64,000 nt of DNA from contig JAFTWC010000017.1 of the NCBI GenBank assembly GCA_017465475.1, forward strand, positions 1-64,000, given 5' to 3'. Position 1 is the first letter of the stretch. Each line of letters starts with the position of its first letter. Source of the stretch: Lachnospiraceae bacterium (lineage in GTDB: Bacteria > Bacillota > Clostridia > Lachnospirales > Lachnospiraceae). The notes beneath the pieces were generated by a model. The model was not told the DNA's origin and searched no databases. It was given only the letters and a program-made list of their open reading frames with translations. This document shows, one piece after another, positions 35,542 to 44,334 of the stretch. The translations under genes were made by a program, and so were the position numbers.

Positions 35542-35571
35542 GGCACATCACGGTTTCCACCGCAATGTGCC
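35542..35571 (-). promoter_or_regulatory. intercistronic hairpin between SPFH and zinc-ribbon genes
   Basis: GGCACAT/ATGTGCC stem extended by GCGGT/ACCGT around a GGAA loop, followed by TTTCCTATTATATA on the minus strand. It may act as a partial terminator or mRNA-stability element setting unequal levels of the two proteins. Confidence 0.6.
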
Positions 35572-35580
35572 GTAAAGCTA

Positions 35581-36912
35581 CTAATTCTTTGCGTCGCTTT
35601 CGTCAAACGGGTCTCCACATTCCGGACAGAACTTCGGAGGGTTCTTCGGATCTTCCGGTTCCCATCCGCACTTATCACAACGATACAACAATGCCTCTGC
35701 CGGCTTTTTCGTACCGCATTCTGTACAGAACTTTCCCTTATTCAACGTACCGCATTGACACATCCAGCCATCTTCCGGTTTTTTGGCACCGCATTCCATA
35801 CAGAACTTTCCGGTGTTTACCGCACCGCACTGACAGGTCCAGCCGTCCGCTTCATCCTTTTTTTCAAACGCGGTTCTCTGGGTCGTCTGTGCTGTCTGCT
35901 GCTGAGCCGCCATGGCAAACAGATTCTGTGCATTGGCACCGCCTGCCTGTGACGCCATATTCATGCCCATAAAGCCCATCATGGCGCCGGCCTCGTTCTT
36001 CGCCGCAGACTTCATAGCTTCTGCCTGGCTTTCTACCAACGCTCCCGCTGCATTTGCGGTATTGTTGTAGTACTGCATCTTCTGGTACTTCTGGATTTCT
36101 GCCAAATCCTCATCCGGAATCGTAGCGGAAACATCAATGCTTACCAGTTCAATTCCACGAAGAGCCGTCCATTTCTCGGAAAGACGATTCTGCAGTCCCT
36201 CACAAAGTTCGTCTGCATGATAGGTGATTTCCTCGTAACTGATGCCTCTGCCGGCCAAATCCCCCAGTACCGGACGAAGCTCTCTTACAAGCTCCGGACG
36301 CAGGGTATTCTGTACCAGGTCAGTCTTTTCATATTCATCAGCCACATTTCCTGCTTCTACCTGATAGAATAAAAGCGGATTGGAAATTTTAAAGGTATAC
36401 TCACCGTTACAACGAAGCATCACCGTCATGTTGTTAATTCCGATTTCCGGATAACATACACGGAACGGAATCGGCTGCGGAGTACCGTACTTATTACCGG
36501 ATACGTGCTTAATATTCACATAATACACTCTCTGGTCCTTTGCCGTATCTCCGCCGAAGGTAAAACGCTTTCCGATGGTCTTAAAGGTGTCCAGAATACC
36601 GGTTCCCAGACTTCCGTAGAAAATCGTAGGCTCCGTGGATTTATCGTACACAAATTCACCCGGTTGCGCACAAACATCCACCACTTTTCCCTGCTCCACG
36701 ATTAACATACACTGTCCTTCGTTTACCGCAATAATGGAACCGTTGGAAATAATGTTGTCCGCTCCACGCTTATTGGAGGACTTGCCGGAAATTCTCTTCT
36801 GACCTTTTACCATTAATGTATTATCATCCATGGAATCACAGTAGAAATATTCCCGCCAGGTATCGCCCAACACATCTGATCCTGCTGCTTTAAATGCTTC
36901 AATTAAACCCAT
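35581..36912 (-). CDS. SPFH/Band 7 protein with C-terminal zinc ribbons (YdjI-like)
   Basis: 443 aa. The N-terminal two-thirds is an SPFH (prohibitin/flotillin-like) domain of the YdjI type (IISNGSIIAVNEGQCMLIVEQGKVVDVC; VYYVNIKHVSGNKYGTPQPIPFRV). An Ala/Met/Gln-rich helix follows. The end has three Cys pairs-of-pairs: CQCGAVNTGKFCMECG, CQCGTLNKGKFCTECG and CDKCGWEPEDPKNPPKFCPECG. In Bacillus YdjI helps bring PspA to the membrane under envelope stress. No pspA gene is in this window. SD GGAGGAAGGAG. First gene of the pair. Confidence 0.87.
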   Translation of the reverse strand: MGLIEAFKAAGSDVLGDTWREYFYCDSMDDNTLMVKGQKRISGKSSNKRGADNIISNGSIIAVNEGQCMLIVEQGKVVDVCAQPGEFVYDKSTEPTIFYGSLGTGILDTFKTIGKRFTFGGDTAKDQRVYYVNIKHVSGNKYGTPQPIPFRVCYPEIGINNMTVMLRCNGEYTFKISNPLLFYQVEAGNVADEYEKTDLVQNTLRPELVRELRPVLGDLAGRGISYEEITYHADELCEGLQNRLSEKWTALRGIELVSIDVSATIPDEDLAEIQKYQKMQYYNNTANAAGALVESQAEAMKSAAKNEAGAMMGFMGMNMASQAGGANAQNLFAMAAQQQTAQTTQRTAFEKKDEADGWTCQCGAVNTGKFCMECGAKKPEDGWMCQCGTLNKGKFCTECGTKKPAEALLYRCDKCGWEPEDPKNPPKFCPECGDPFDESDAKN

Positions 36913-36955
36913 ATGTACTCCTTCCTCCTCTTATCTATCCTGTTATTATTTATCC

Positions 36956-38194
36956 TTATTCGTACATCGGATACTTCTTGGTAATTGCCTCTACAATGGC
37001 TCTTGCCTCATCGGTAGCTTCCTTCTTATCAACCGTAAGAGCGATTGCCTTAGCTACCTGTGCCATATCCTCAGCATTTAAGCCGCGGGTAGTAGCTGCT
37101 GCAGTACCGAGACGGATACCGCTGGTAACAAACGGAGAAGCCGGATCGTTCGGGATAGAGTTCTTGTTACAGGTAATGTTAACCGCATCCAAAAGCTTCT
37201 CTGCTTCCTTACCGGTTACATTCTTGCTCTGAAGGTCAACCAACATTAAGTGGTTGTCGGTACCGCCGGATACAAGATTGAAGCCCTCTGCCAATAAGCC
37301 CTTTGCCAAAGCCTGTGCATTGGTTACAATGTTCTGTGCATATACCTTGAACTCCGGAGACAATGCTTCCTTAAAGCATACTGCCTTTGCTGCAATTACG
37401 TGCATAAGCGGGCCACCCTGGATTCCCGGGAATACAGCCTTGTTTAACTTATGCTCTTCTGCAAACTCTGCAGAAGAAAGAATCATACCACCACGCGGTC
37501 CGCGTAAGGTCTTATGAGTCGTAGTAGTAGTAACATGTGCATACGGAATCGGGCTCTCATGAACACCACCGGCAATCAAACCTGCGATATGAGCCATATC
37601 TACCATCAAATATGCACCTACTTCATCTGCGATTTCACGGAATCTCTTGAAATCAATCTTTCTTGCATATGCAGAAGCACCTGCGATAATCATCTTCGGC
37701 TTTGCTTCCTTTGCAATACGAAGTACTTCATCATAATCAATGAAACCGTCATCGTTTACACCGTACGGTACAATGTTAAAGTAGGAACCGGAGAAGTTTA
37801 CAGGGCTCCCGTGTGAAAGGTGTCCGCCATGTGCAAGGTTCATACCAAGAACGGTATCACCCGGCTGTAATAATGCGAAGAATACAGCCATATTTGCCTG
37901 TGCACCGGAATGCGGCTGTACATTTGCATACGTACATCCGTAAAGCTCCTTGGCACGCTCGATTGCTAAATTCTCCACGATATCTACGCACTCACATCCG
38001 CCGTAGTAACGCTTTCCCGGATATCCTTCCGCATACTTGTTGGTTAACGGGCTTCCCATTGCTGCCATAACAGCCTTGCTGACAAAGTTCTCGGATGCAA
38101 TCAGCTCAATATTTTTTCTCTGACGACCAAGTTCTAAGTCCATTGCCTTTGCCACATCGGCATCAGCTCTCATCACTTCTTCGAATGAATACAT
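36956..38194 (-). CDS. glyA: serine hydroxymethyltransferase
   Basis: PLP enzyme interconverting serine and glycine with tetrahydrofolate, the main source of one-carbon units. Motifs: [26 protein letters not shown], the PLP-lysine site [16 protein letters not shown] (read here as [11 protein letters not shown]) and [15 protein letters not shown]. 412 aa is standard. It stands as a single gene between DegV and the SPFH operon, all on the same strand. SD GGAACAAG. No folate or glycine riboswitch is visible in the short upstream gap. Confidence 0.97.
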   Translation of the reverse strand: MYSFEEVMRADADVAKAMDLELGRQRKNIELIASENFVSKAVMAAMGSPLTNKYAEGYPGKRYYGGCECVDIVENLAIERAKELYGCTYANVQPHSGAQANMAVFFALLQPGDTVLGMNLAHGGHLSHGSPVNFSGSYFNIVPYGVNDDGFIDYDEVLRIAKEAKPKMIIAGASAYARKIDFKRFREIADEVGAYLMVDMAHIAGLIAGGVHESPIPYAHVTTTTTHKTLRGPRGGMILSSAEFAEEHKLNKAVFPGIQGGPLMHVIAAKAVCFKEALSPEFKVYAQNIVTNAQALAKGLLAEGFNLVSGGTDNHLMLVDLQSKNVTGKEAEKLLDAVNITCNKNSIPNDPASPFVTSGIRLGTAAATTRGLNAEDMAQVAKAIALTVDKKEATDEARAIVEAITKKYPMYE

Positions 38195-38215
38195 TTTACT
38201 TGTTCCTTTCTGTTA

Positions 38216-39097
38216 TTAAAATTTATAGTTCTCACCAATAAATACCAGTGCAAACATACCGCCGCCTACATGAGTACCGATAATCGGTCCCACATTTGCA
38301 ATGATTACATCCTTTACCAAACCTTCGGAAAGTAACTCACTCTTTAACTGCTCCGCAGTTTCCAATGCATCTGCATGTCCCACAATGACAGTCTGCTCCG
38401 CTGCGTTGATTGCATCATTTTTCAGACGTTCCTTCAGATATTCAATCCCCTTCTTGGTACCGCGGACTTTGTTCACTACCGTCAGCTTTCCTTCCGGATC
38501 TACACTGAGAATCGGCTTAATCTTTAACGCAGTCCCTACCGCTGCCTCAAATCCGCTGAGACGGCCGCCTTTCTTTAAATGAATCAAATCATCTACCGGG
38601 AACCAGTGACATACCTTTGTGCGGTTTTCCATCGTCCATTCTGCCACTTCTTCCAGACTCTTGCCTTCCATCCGAAGCTTTCCTGCCAAATACACAAGAT
38701 AACCTTCCCCTATGGAAGCACACAAAGAATCGATACAAATAATTTTACGATCCGGATATTTTTCCAAAAGCTCTTCTGCTACCAAACGAGCGGAATTATA
38801 GGTACCGCTTAATCCCGAGGAAAACGCAATATATAAAACATCTTTTCCTTCCTCTAAAAAGCCACGAAACACATCCTTAAAAGTCGCCGGATTAATCTGA
38901 CTTGTTACCGCATTTTCTCCGGCACGAAGTCTTTCATAAAACTCTTTACAGGTAAGTTCCTTTTCATTCGGATGAAACTTATAATCCTGTTCCCCAAGAC
39001 GAACATCCATCGGAATCACCTGCAACTCATACTCTTCCACAATTGCCTGAGGCAAATCCAACGTTGCCCCGCAGACAATAACGTAATTACTATCCAT
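38216..39097 (-). CDS. DegV-family fatty acid-binding protein
   Basis: DegV/FakB-type protein that binds a fatty acid and presents it to the fatty acid kinase FakA. It starts YVIVCGATLDLPQAIVEEYELQVIPM and has the family motif TSQINPATFKDVF, the ligand-cradle IAFSSGLSGTYNSA, and a C-terminal GPIIGTHVGGGMFALVF. The ATG at 39097 follows GGAGGTAGGA; a longer frame to 39157 lacks an SD. It has its own promoter downstream of greA. Confidence 0.92.
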   Translation of the reverse strand: MDSNYVIVCGATLDLPQAIVEEYELQVIPMDVRLGEQDYKFHPNEKELTCKEFYERLRAGENAVTSQINPATFKDVFRGFLEEGKDVLYIAFSSGLSGTYNSARLVAEELLEKYPDRKIICIDSLCASIGEGYLVYLAGKLRMEGKSLEEVAEWTMENRTKVCHWFPVDDLIHLKKGGRLSGFEAAVGTALKIKPILSVDPEGKLTVVNKVRGTKKGIEYLKERLKNDAINAAEQTVIVGHADALETAEQLKSELLSEGLVKDVIIANVGPIIGTHVGGGMFALVFIGENYKF

Positions 39098-39127
39098 TCC
39101 TACCTCCATTTTATAAAAAGGGAACTC

Positions 39128-39149
39128 CTTTTTGTGCATACACAAAAAG
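39128..39149 (-). terminator. hairpin between greA and degV-type gene
   Basis: Perfect 9-bp stem CTTTTTGTG/CACAAAAAG with a four-base loop. It overlaps the end of the -10 of the promoter below, so it would form in the 5' end of the DegV mRNA rather than act purely as a greA terminator. Confidence 0.45.
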
Positions 39150-39176
39150 TATAGCATAGCCTATTTCAAAATTCAA
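39148..39176 (-). promoter_or_regulatory. promoter for the DegV gene
   Basis: TTGAAT (39171-39176) and TATACT (39148-39153), 17-bp spacer, about 50 bp before the start codon. Confidence 0.65.
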
Positions 39177-39185
39177 GTATTCATT

Positions 39186-39689
39186 TTAATAGGAACGAAT
39201 GGTATCACTTCCGTCATCTTCCGTGTTTTCCACTGAACGGATTTCTACATAATATCCGCCACCGTCTCCCACCGGCACAAGCACTCGTTCTCCCACTTTC
39301 TTTCCATATATGGCTTTTCCCAAAGGAGATTCAATGCTGATCAGATTCTTTAATGAGTTTCCACGAATGGACGTTACAAGACGGAATTCCTCACATTCGT
39401 CATCCTCTTCAAAATACAGCGTAACCGTATTATTTAGTCCCACTTCATCCGCTGCGGAATCTTCGGAAATAACCTCTGCGGTACGAAGCATCCTCTCTAA
39501 ATACCGTATACGGCTTTCATTTTTATTCTTGTCTTTCTTCGCTGCATGATATTCGAAATTCTCACTTAAATCCCCGTGAGCTCTGGCTTCCTTTACTGCC
39601 TCGATGGCTTCCTTTCTCACTACCAGCTTTCGATGTTCGATTTCTTTTTCAATACGTTCTACATCCTTTTGTGTCAGTTGTTCCCGCAT
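39186..39689 (-). CDS. greA: GreA/GreB-family transcript cleavage factor
   Basis: Rescues backtracked RNA polymerase by stimulating transcript cleavage. An N-terminal coiled-coil (LTQKDVERIEKEIEHRKL, with the acidic tip region EARAHGDLSENFEYHAAKKDK containing the functional D and E) is followed by a C-terminal FKBP-like domain (ESPLGKAIYGKKVGERVLV). 167 aa is normal for GreA. SD GAGGAGATG. It lies upstream of the DegV gene. Confidence 0.94.
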   Translation of the reverse strand: MREQLTQKDVERIEKEIEHRKLVVRKEAIEAVKEARAHGDLSENFEYHAAKKDKNKNESRIRYLERMLRTAEVISEDSAADEVGLNNTVTLYFEEDDECEEFRLVTSIRGNSLKNLISIESPLGKAIYGKKVGERVLVPVGDGGGYYVEIRSVENTEDDGSDTIRSY

Positions 39690-39748
39690 AACATCTCCTC
39701 ATTTCTGTTTCGTTTTCTTTCTTGCTTCAACGGCGTATTTATAAACGT

Positions 39749-40600
39749 CTAAATTTCCACTTCAATAAACTTCGGACGTTCCTTTAAGGTTTCATTCGGG
39801 GAATGCAGTGCCAAATACCGTTTCCCGTCAAGGCCGTCAAACAACATTCCGTGTCCTCCGTCTTTGGAAAACAAAAGTGACTGCTCCGGCTTCCAGGTAT
39901 CGGAAAACTCACCACTCTCCGGAGATGCCAAGGCCACACAATACTGATTGCCCTCCGCAAAAGAAGACCAAATCATTCGAAGTTTCCCTTCTTTATCCCG
40001 GAATAAAAACGGACCGTCGGTCACAAAGATTTCTCCCTTTCTCGGATGTTGAAAGCCTGCCACAGCCGGCACAGCATCCGATGCCTGAAACAAAAACCTC
40101 GGTTCTCCTACCGGTGCTTTTAAATCTTTTGTCAGCTTCTGGGCACAAATGGTTCCGTCTCCGTTGGTATCCTCCCACTCGTGACAAAACACCGTGTAAG
40201 GTGTCCCATCCGTATCCACATAAAGGGTTCCGTCCAAAGACGCCCAGTGTTTTGGCGTAATCGAGCCGTCACTGTACGGCACAAACGGCCCCAACGGATT
40301 GTCTGCCTTTAAACAATGGGTTCCCCGACCCACGCCGTCCGTAAAAAAGGTGGCAAACATATAAAAGCTTCCGTTATAGGCATATACCTCCGGTGCCCAA
40401 TAGTTTATGTGGGGAGCAAACTCTTCTGTCTTGTGAAACACTTCAAAGGGCCCTTCAAACTCCTCCAGATTCGTTCCCACATAACAATCAAACCCGTCAG
40501 CCTCTCCCCAACAGGTCGCCCCTCTGGTTCCGTATAAATAATACTTCCCATCGTGTACCAACACGAACGGGTCTCTGATGTTTATCTCTTCACGTTTCAT
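39749..40600 (-). CDS. glycoside hydrolase family 43 (arabinofuranosidase/xylosidase-like)
   Basis: Five-blade beta-propeller enzyme acting on arabinoxylan fragments. It starts with INIRDPFVLVHDGKYYLYG (catalytic Asp in RDPF). Further acidic motifs are WAPEVYAYNGSFYMFAT, SLDGTLYVDTDGTPY and FVTDGPFLFRDKEGKLRMIWSS, and C-terminal GGHGMLFDGLDGKRYLALHS. No signal peptide, so it acts inside the cell on imported oligosaccharides. 283 aa is a single domain without a carbohydrate-binding module. It is near a secreted GH10 xylanase, fitting a xylan-use locus. Confidence 0.9.
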   Translation of the reverse strand: MKREEINIRDPFVLVHDGKYYLYGTRGATCWGEADGFDCYVGTNLEEFEGPFEVFHKTEEFAPHINYWAPEVYAYNGSFYMFATFFTDGVGRGTHCLKADNPLGPFVPYSDGSITPKHWASLDGTLYVDTDGTPYTVFCHEWEDTNGDGTICAQKLTKDLKAPVGEPRFLFQASDAVPAVAGFQHPRKGEIFVTDGPFLFRDKEGKLRMIWSSFAEGNQYCVALASPESGEFSDTWKPEQSLLFSKDGGHGMLFDGLDGKRYLALHSPNETLKERPKFIEVEI

Positions 40601-40725
40601 CTGTTACCGTTCCTTCCCTGTTTTCACTTTCAACCTATCTTATATTGTACCACATTCTCTTTTCTGCGCAAATCATTTTTTATTTCTACCGTTAACACAA
40701 AGAGTTTCACCATTTTCTATAAAGT

Positions 40726-40758
40726 AAAAAAAGAGCGAAACCTGTTCCGGCTTCGCCC
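40726..40758 (-). terminator. intrinsic terminator after secreted xylanase
   Basis: GGGCGAAGCC-GGAACA-GGTTTCGCTC stem (one G.U) followed by seven or more T on the minus strand. Also contains a GGCGAAGCC core. Confidence 0.85.
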
Positions 40759-40792
40759 TTCTGTGTTTTATGTAGTTCTTCAACAAATCCGA

Positions 40793-42037
40793 CTACTCGG
40801 TTACTTCCTCAAATCCTGCATAATCCTTTAACATCAATGCACCTGCGTATGCGTACTTCGGCTGCCACTTTCTGTCAAGTAACAACGGGTTGTACTCCTG
40901 TCTCCAGGAAAGCTCATCCGCAAAGCCCCAGAAAGTTAAGGAATTCATCTCAACGGTACCGGCCTTTACGCGGTCCATGATTCCGCTGATAAGGTTGTAG
41001 TAGAACTGTCCCTGAATCTTCTTGTTCTGGTCCGTAGCGTATCCGATATCCTGGTACTTACCGAGACATACGTCAAGCTCCGTCAAGCTAAGCTTAAGAC
41101 CAAGCTCTGCCATCTTATCCATATGTGCAAAATAAAGGTCCATATCATCCTTGGTATATAAATGTGCCTGGAATCCGATACCGTCAATTAAGTAATTTCC
41201 TTCTTCATCCTTTAAGGTCTGGAAGAAATTATATAATGCTTCGGTCTTGAACTGCTCATTGAAGTCGTTATAGTACAAATCAATGTACTCCGGAGCATAC
41301 TTATCAGCAAAATAGAATGCCTGCCATAAGTAATCCTCACCGATGGTGGAAAGCCAGTTACTCGGACGCATGGTACCGTCATCTAACCAAGCCTCATTTA
41401 CTACGTCATATGCGTAGAACATCTCCAAATATCCTGCTTCCTCTAACACTTCGAAGGTTTGCTTAATATAGCTTTCCATGCGGGCAAGCATTACATCTCT
41501 GCCCACAAGATTTCCGCTGGTATCAAAGTTATCATAGAAAATCCACTGCGGAGTCTGACTGTGCCAGATAATCGTATGACCGCGAACCGCCATACCGTTA
41601 TCCTTACACCACTGTAACATTTTTAAGGTGTTCGGTCTTAAGCTTACCACCAAATCTCCTGCCGCTTTACTTGCTTCCTGGTCTAAGATATAATCCGGCT
41701 TTAACTCATTTTCAAAGGTAATACTGTTAAAGTTTTTCTTCATAAACTCCTGAGATCTGCTGTCATTGCACATGAACTCAGACATACAGGTACCTGCCTT
41801 TAAACCGTACTCACCGTAAACATCCTTAAAGGTTTCCGTAAACTCCGGAATCGGGGTAGCGGTCGGCTTTGGTGCTTTCGTCGGCTTCGGAGTTGCCGTC
41901 GGTTCCGGGGTCGCAGTCGGCTGTACCGCCTCAGTCGGCGCCGGGGTCGGGGTTGCATTTTTTTCTTCCTTGGTTCCGCATGCAGTAAGAGCAAGTGCCA
42001 AAGTTACTGCAAAAAAACCTAACTTCCATTTTCTCAT
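40793..42037 (-). CDS. secreted lipoprotein endo-1,4-beta-xylanase, GH10
   Basis: Extracellular xylan-degrading enzyme tethered to the membrane. Signal peptide with lipobox LALTACG (Cys at about residue 20), a Thr/Pro-rich linker (about residues 28-68), then a complete GH10 barrel. RGHTIIWHSQTPQW, the acid/base Glu in YAYDVVNEAWLD, the nucleophile Glu in LSLTELDVCLG, and SLTFWGFADELSW are visible. SD GGAGAAGGAAG. It ends with a strong terminator. With the cytoplasmic GH10 and the GH43 gene it would give stepwise xylan breakdown. Confidence 0.96.
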   Translation of the reverse strand: MRKWKLGFFAVTLALALTACGTKEEKNATPTPAPTEAVQPTATPEPTATPKPTKAPKPTATPIPEFTETFKDVYGEYGLKAGTCMSEFMCNDSRSQEFMKKNFNSITFENELKPDYILDQEASKAAGDLVVSLRPNTLKMLQWCKDNGMAVRGHTIIWHSQTPQWIFYDNFDTSGNLVGRDVMLARMESYIKQTFEVLEEAGYLEMFYAYDVVNEAWLDDGTMRPSNWLSTIGEDYLWQAFYFADKYAPEYIDLYYNDFNEQFKTEALYNFFQTLKDEEGNYLIDGIGFQAHLYTKDDMDLYFAHMDKMAELGLKLSLTELDVCLGKYQDIGYATDQNKKIQGQFYYNLISGIMDRVKAGTVEMNSLTFWGFADELSWRQEYNPLLLDRKWQPKYAYAGALMLKDYAGFEEVTE

Positions 42038-42204
42038 AATACTTCCTTCTCCTTTTGAACTTTTACGCTTTTTGCAACATACTCACTGCCAAAAAGCAAA
42101 TTACGAAGCTAATTATAATACGAATCAAAGCAAAAAGGAAGTGGTTTTGAAAAAAATTTACGATTTGTTCTTTTTTTGGTAACAGAATAGAACAGCCACC
42201 TCGC

Positions 42205-42355
42205 AAATGCTTCGCATTTCCTCAGTGTCCGTTTGGCTCATGTACTATATGTCGCAAAAATGACTGCTTCGCAGTCCGAAGCTCCGCTTCTTCTAAACGA
42301 AAACAAGAGCATGCTCTCGCAAATACCTTTGCGTCGCATACTCTTATTTTCGTTT
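42205..42355 (-). repeat. cluster of four intergenic hairpins with GCGAAGC cores
   Basis: Downstream of prfA: a 20-bp stem (42295-42314 with 42336-42355; both mismatches become G.U in minus-strand RNA) with an inner GCAAAGGTATTTGC hairpin; GAAGC/GCTTC (42278-42290); GACTGC-GAA-GCAGTC (42262-42276 on plus as GACTGCTTCGCAGTC); and AAATGC-GAA-GCATTT (42205-42219). The first is probably the prfA-operon terminator; the others are short perfect palindromes sharing TGCGAAGCA. Confidence 0.75.
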
Positions 42356-42406
42356 ATTTTTGCTTGGTTCTTCCAAGAAAGATTCTTGCTCTATCACACA
42401 TTCACG

Positions 42407-43477
42407 CTATTCGCTCATCTTCGTCAGCTTCGCTGCCTGGTCGGCTGCAGTAAGGGCATCTACCACCTCAGTTAAATCTCCATTTAATATTTCATTTAAA
42501 CGGTGAGTGGTCAGCTTAATACGATGGTCGGTCACACGTCCGTCCGGGAAGTTGTAGGTACGAATCTTCTCGGAACGGTCTCCGGTACCTACCTGGCTTC
42601 TTCTCGCCTCTGCTTCCGCATCGTGTGCCTTCTCAAGCTCTAACTCATACAACTTTGCACGAAGTACCTTTAACGCCTTGTCACGGTTTTTCAGCTGAGA
42701 CTTTTCATCCTGACAGGAAATCACGATACCCGTCGGAATATGGGTCAAACGTACCGCGGAGTCGGTGGTATTGACACACTGTCCACCGTTACCCGACGCA
42801 CGGAACACATCAAACTTACAATCATTCATGTTAAGCTCTACGTCTACCTCTTCTGCCTCCGGCATAATTGCTACGGTTGCGGTAGAAGTATGGATACGTC
42901 CGCCGGATTCTGTTACCGGTACTCTCTGTACACGGTGTACACCGCTTTCATACTTAAGCTTCGAATATGCACCCTGACCGTTTACCATAAATACAGCTTC
43001 CTTAAAACCACCGATACCGTTTTCATTGACATTAATTAAGTCAATCTTCCAACGGAAGGTTTCGGAATACTTCGCATACATACGATAAAGCTCTGCGGCA
43101 AACAATGCTGCCTCATCGCCGCCTGCACCTGCACGAATCTCCACAATAACATTCTTTTCATCGTTGGGATCCTTCGGAATAAGTAAAATCTTAAGATTCT
43201 GTTCGCACTCTTCCAAACGTTCCTTTGCTTCGGCAAGCTCTTCCTTTGCCAGCTCACGCATTTCTTCGTCACTTTCTTCGTCAAGCAACATAAGACTGTC
43301 TTCAATATCCTGCTTTGTCTGCTTATAACGCTTATACTCTGCTACGATATCCGCCAAGTCATTCTGCTCTTTCATCAACTTACGGAATCTCGCCTGGTCA
43401 TTTACTACGTTGGGGTCACTCAGTTCATTCTGAAGTTCCTCATAACGCTGTAACAAATCCTCTAACTTATCAAACAT
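42407..43477 (-). CDS. prfA: peptide chain release factor 1
   Basis: Releases completed peptides at UAA and UAG. The catalytic GGQ is in [17 protein letters not shown]; the RF1-type tripeptide anticodon region reads [15 protein letters not shown]; the C-terminal [17 protein letters not shown] is typical. 356 aa is full length. It is last in the DUF1385-prmC-prfA operon, three bases after prmC, the usual pairing since PrmC methylates the GGQ glutamine. Confidence 0.97.
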   Translation of the reverse strand: MFDKLEDLLQRYEELQNELSDPNVVNDQARFRKLMKEQNDLADIVAEYKRYKQTKQDIEDSLMLLDEESDEEMRELAKEELAEAKERLEECEQNLKILLIPKDPNDEKNVIVEIRAGAGGDEAALFAAELYRMYAKYSETFRWKIDLINVNENGIGGFKEAVFMVNGQGAYSKLKYESGVHRVQRVPVTESGGRIHTSTATVAIMPEAEEVDVELNMNDCKFDVFRASGNGGQCVNTTDSAVRLTHIPTGIVISCQDEKSQLKNRDKALKVLRAKLYELELEKAHDAEAEARRSQVGTGDRSEKIRTYNFPDGRVTDHRIKLTTHRLNEILNGDLTEVVDALTAADQAAKLTKMSE

Positions 43478-43479
43478 CT

Positions 43480-44322
43480 CTAAATCTCCTTATCACCCGG
43501 CCAAACCGCAAATACAAAGCGATCCAGTCCGGCATAATCCTTTTTCACTTCTATTTCGATATAACCTTCCTTGGTAAGAATGTCAGAAACTTCTTCCCCT
43601 TGGTCATGACCGATTTCAAACATTAATTTCCCCTTCGGAACCAAATAGTCTTTTGCATCCTTACCGATTCTGCGATAAAACAGTAACCCGTCTTCTGTTC
43701 CGTCCAATGCCATTCGCGGCTCAAAGTCTTTTACCTCCGGCATCAAACCCTCGACTACCTCGCTCTTAATATAGGGCGGGTTGGATACAATGATGTCATA
43801 ACGCCCCTCCACAGTCTCGAACAAATCTCCGTGATAAAACGTCACATTCGCCTTCAAGCGGCGGGCATTTTCCTTTGCTATCACCAACGCATCTGCTGAA
43901 TAGTCCGATGCTGCCACAATTGCCGGATTCCCTAATGTTGCCACCGTTACCGCAATACACCCGGAACCGGTACACATGTCAAGCACACGCTTGCCTGCAC
44001 AAGTTTTAAACACTGCTTCCGCCAAAAGCTCCGTTTCCGGTCTTGGGATTAACACTCCCTTTCTGACTGAAAAAGTAAGTCCGCAAAACTCCTGCTCTCC
44101 GGTAAGATACTGTACCGGCACATGCTTTTCTCTTTCCGAAAGCAGAGAGAAAAAACGTTCCTCTTCTTCCTTCGGCACTTGTTCTCCGCCATCTCGTAAC
44201 AATGCCATAAAATCCTTGCGGCATACAAAGGACACCAATACTCTGACATCCGTACGCGCCTCTTCAAACCCGGCTTCCTCAAGTATCTTCACACCGGTTG
44301 CCGTCAATTCGGAATATGTCAT
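43480..44322 (-). CDS. prmC: release factor glutamine methyltransferase
   Basis: N5-methylates the GGQ glutamine of release factors. An N-terminal helical domain is followed by the Rossmann domain with [16 protein letters not shown] (SAM motif) and the catalytic [32 protein letters not shown] is characteristic of PrmC. 280 aa. Two bases separate it from prfA and 12 from the DUF1385 gene, so one operon. Confidence 0.95.
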   Translation of the reverse strand: MTYSELTATGVKILEEAGFEEARTDVRVLVSFVCRKDFMALLRDGGEQVPKEEEERFFSLLSEREKHVPVQYLTGEQEFCGLTFSVRKGVLIPRPETELLAEAVFKTCAGKRVLDMCTGSGCIAVTVATLGNPAIVAASDYSADALVIAKENARRLKANVTFYHGDLFETVEGRYDIIVSNPPYIKSEVVEGLMPEVKDFEPRMALDGTEDGLLFYRRIGKDAKDYLVPKGKLMFEIGHDQGEEVSDILTKEGYIEIEVKKDYAGLDRFVFAVWPGDKEI

Positions 44323-44334
44323 ATCCGCCTACCT

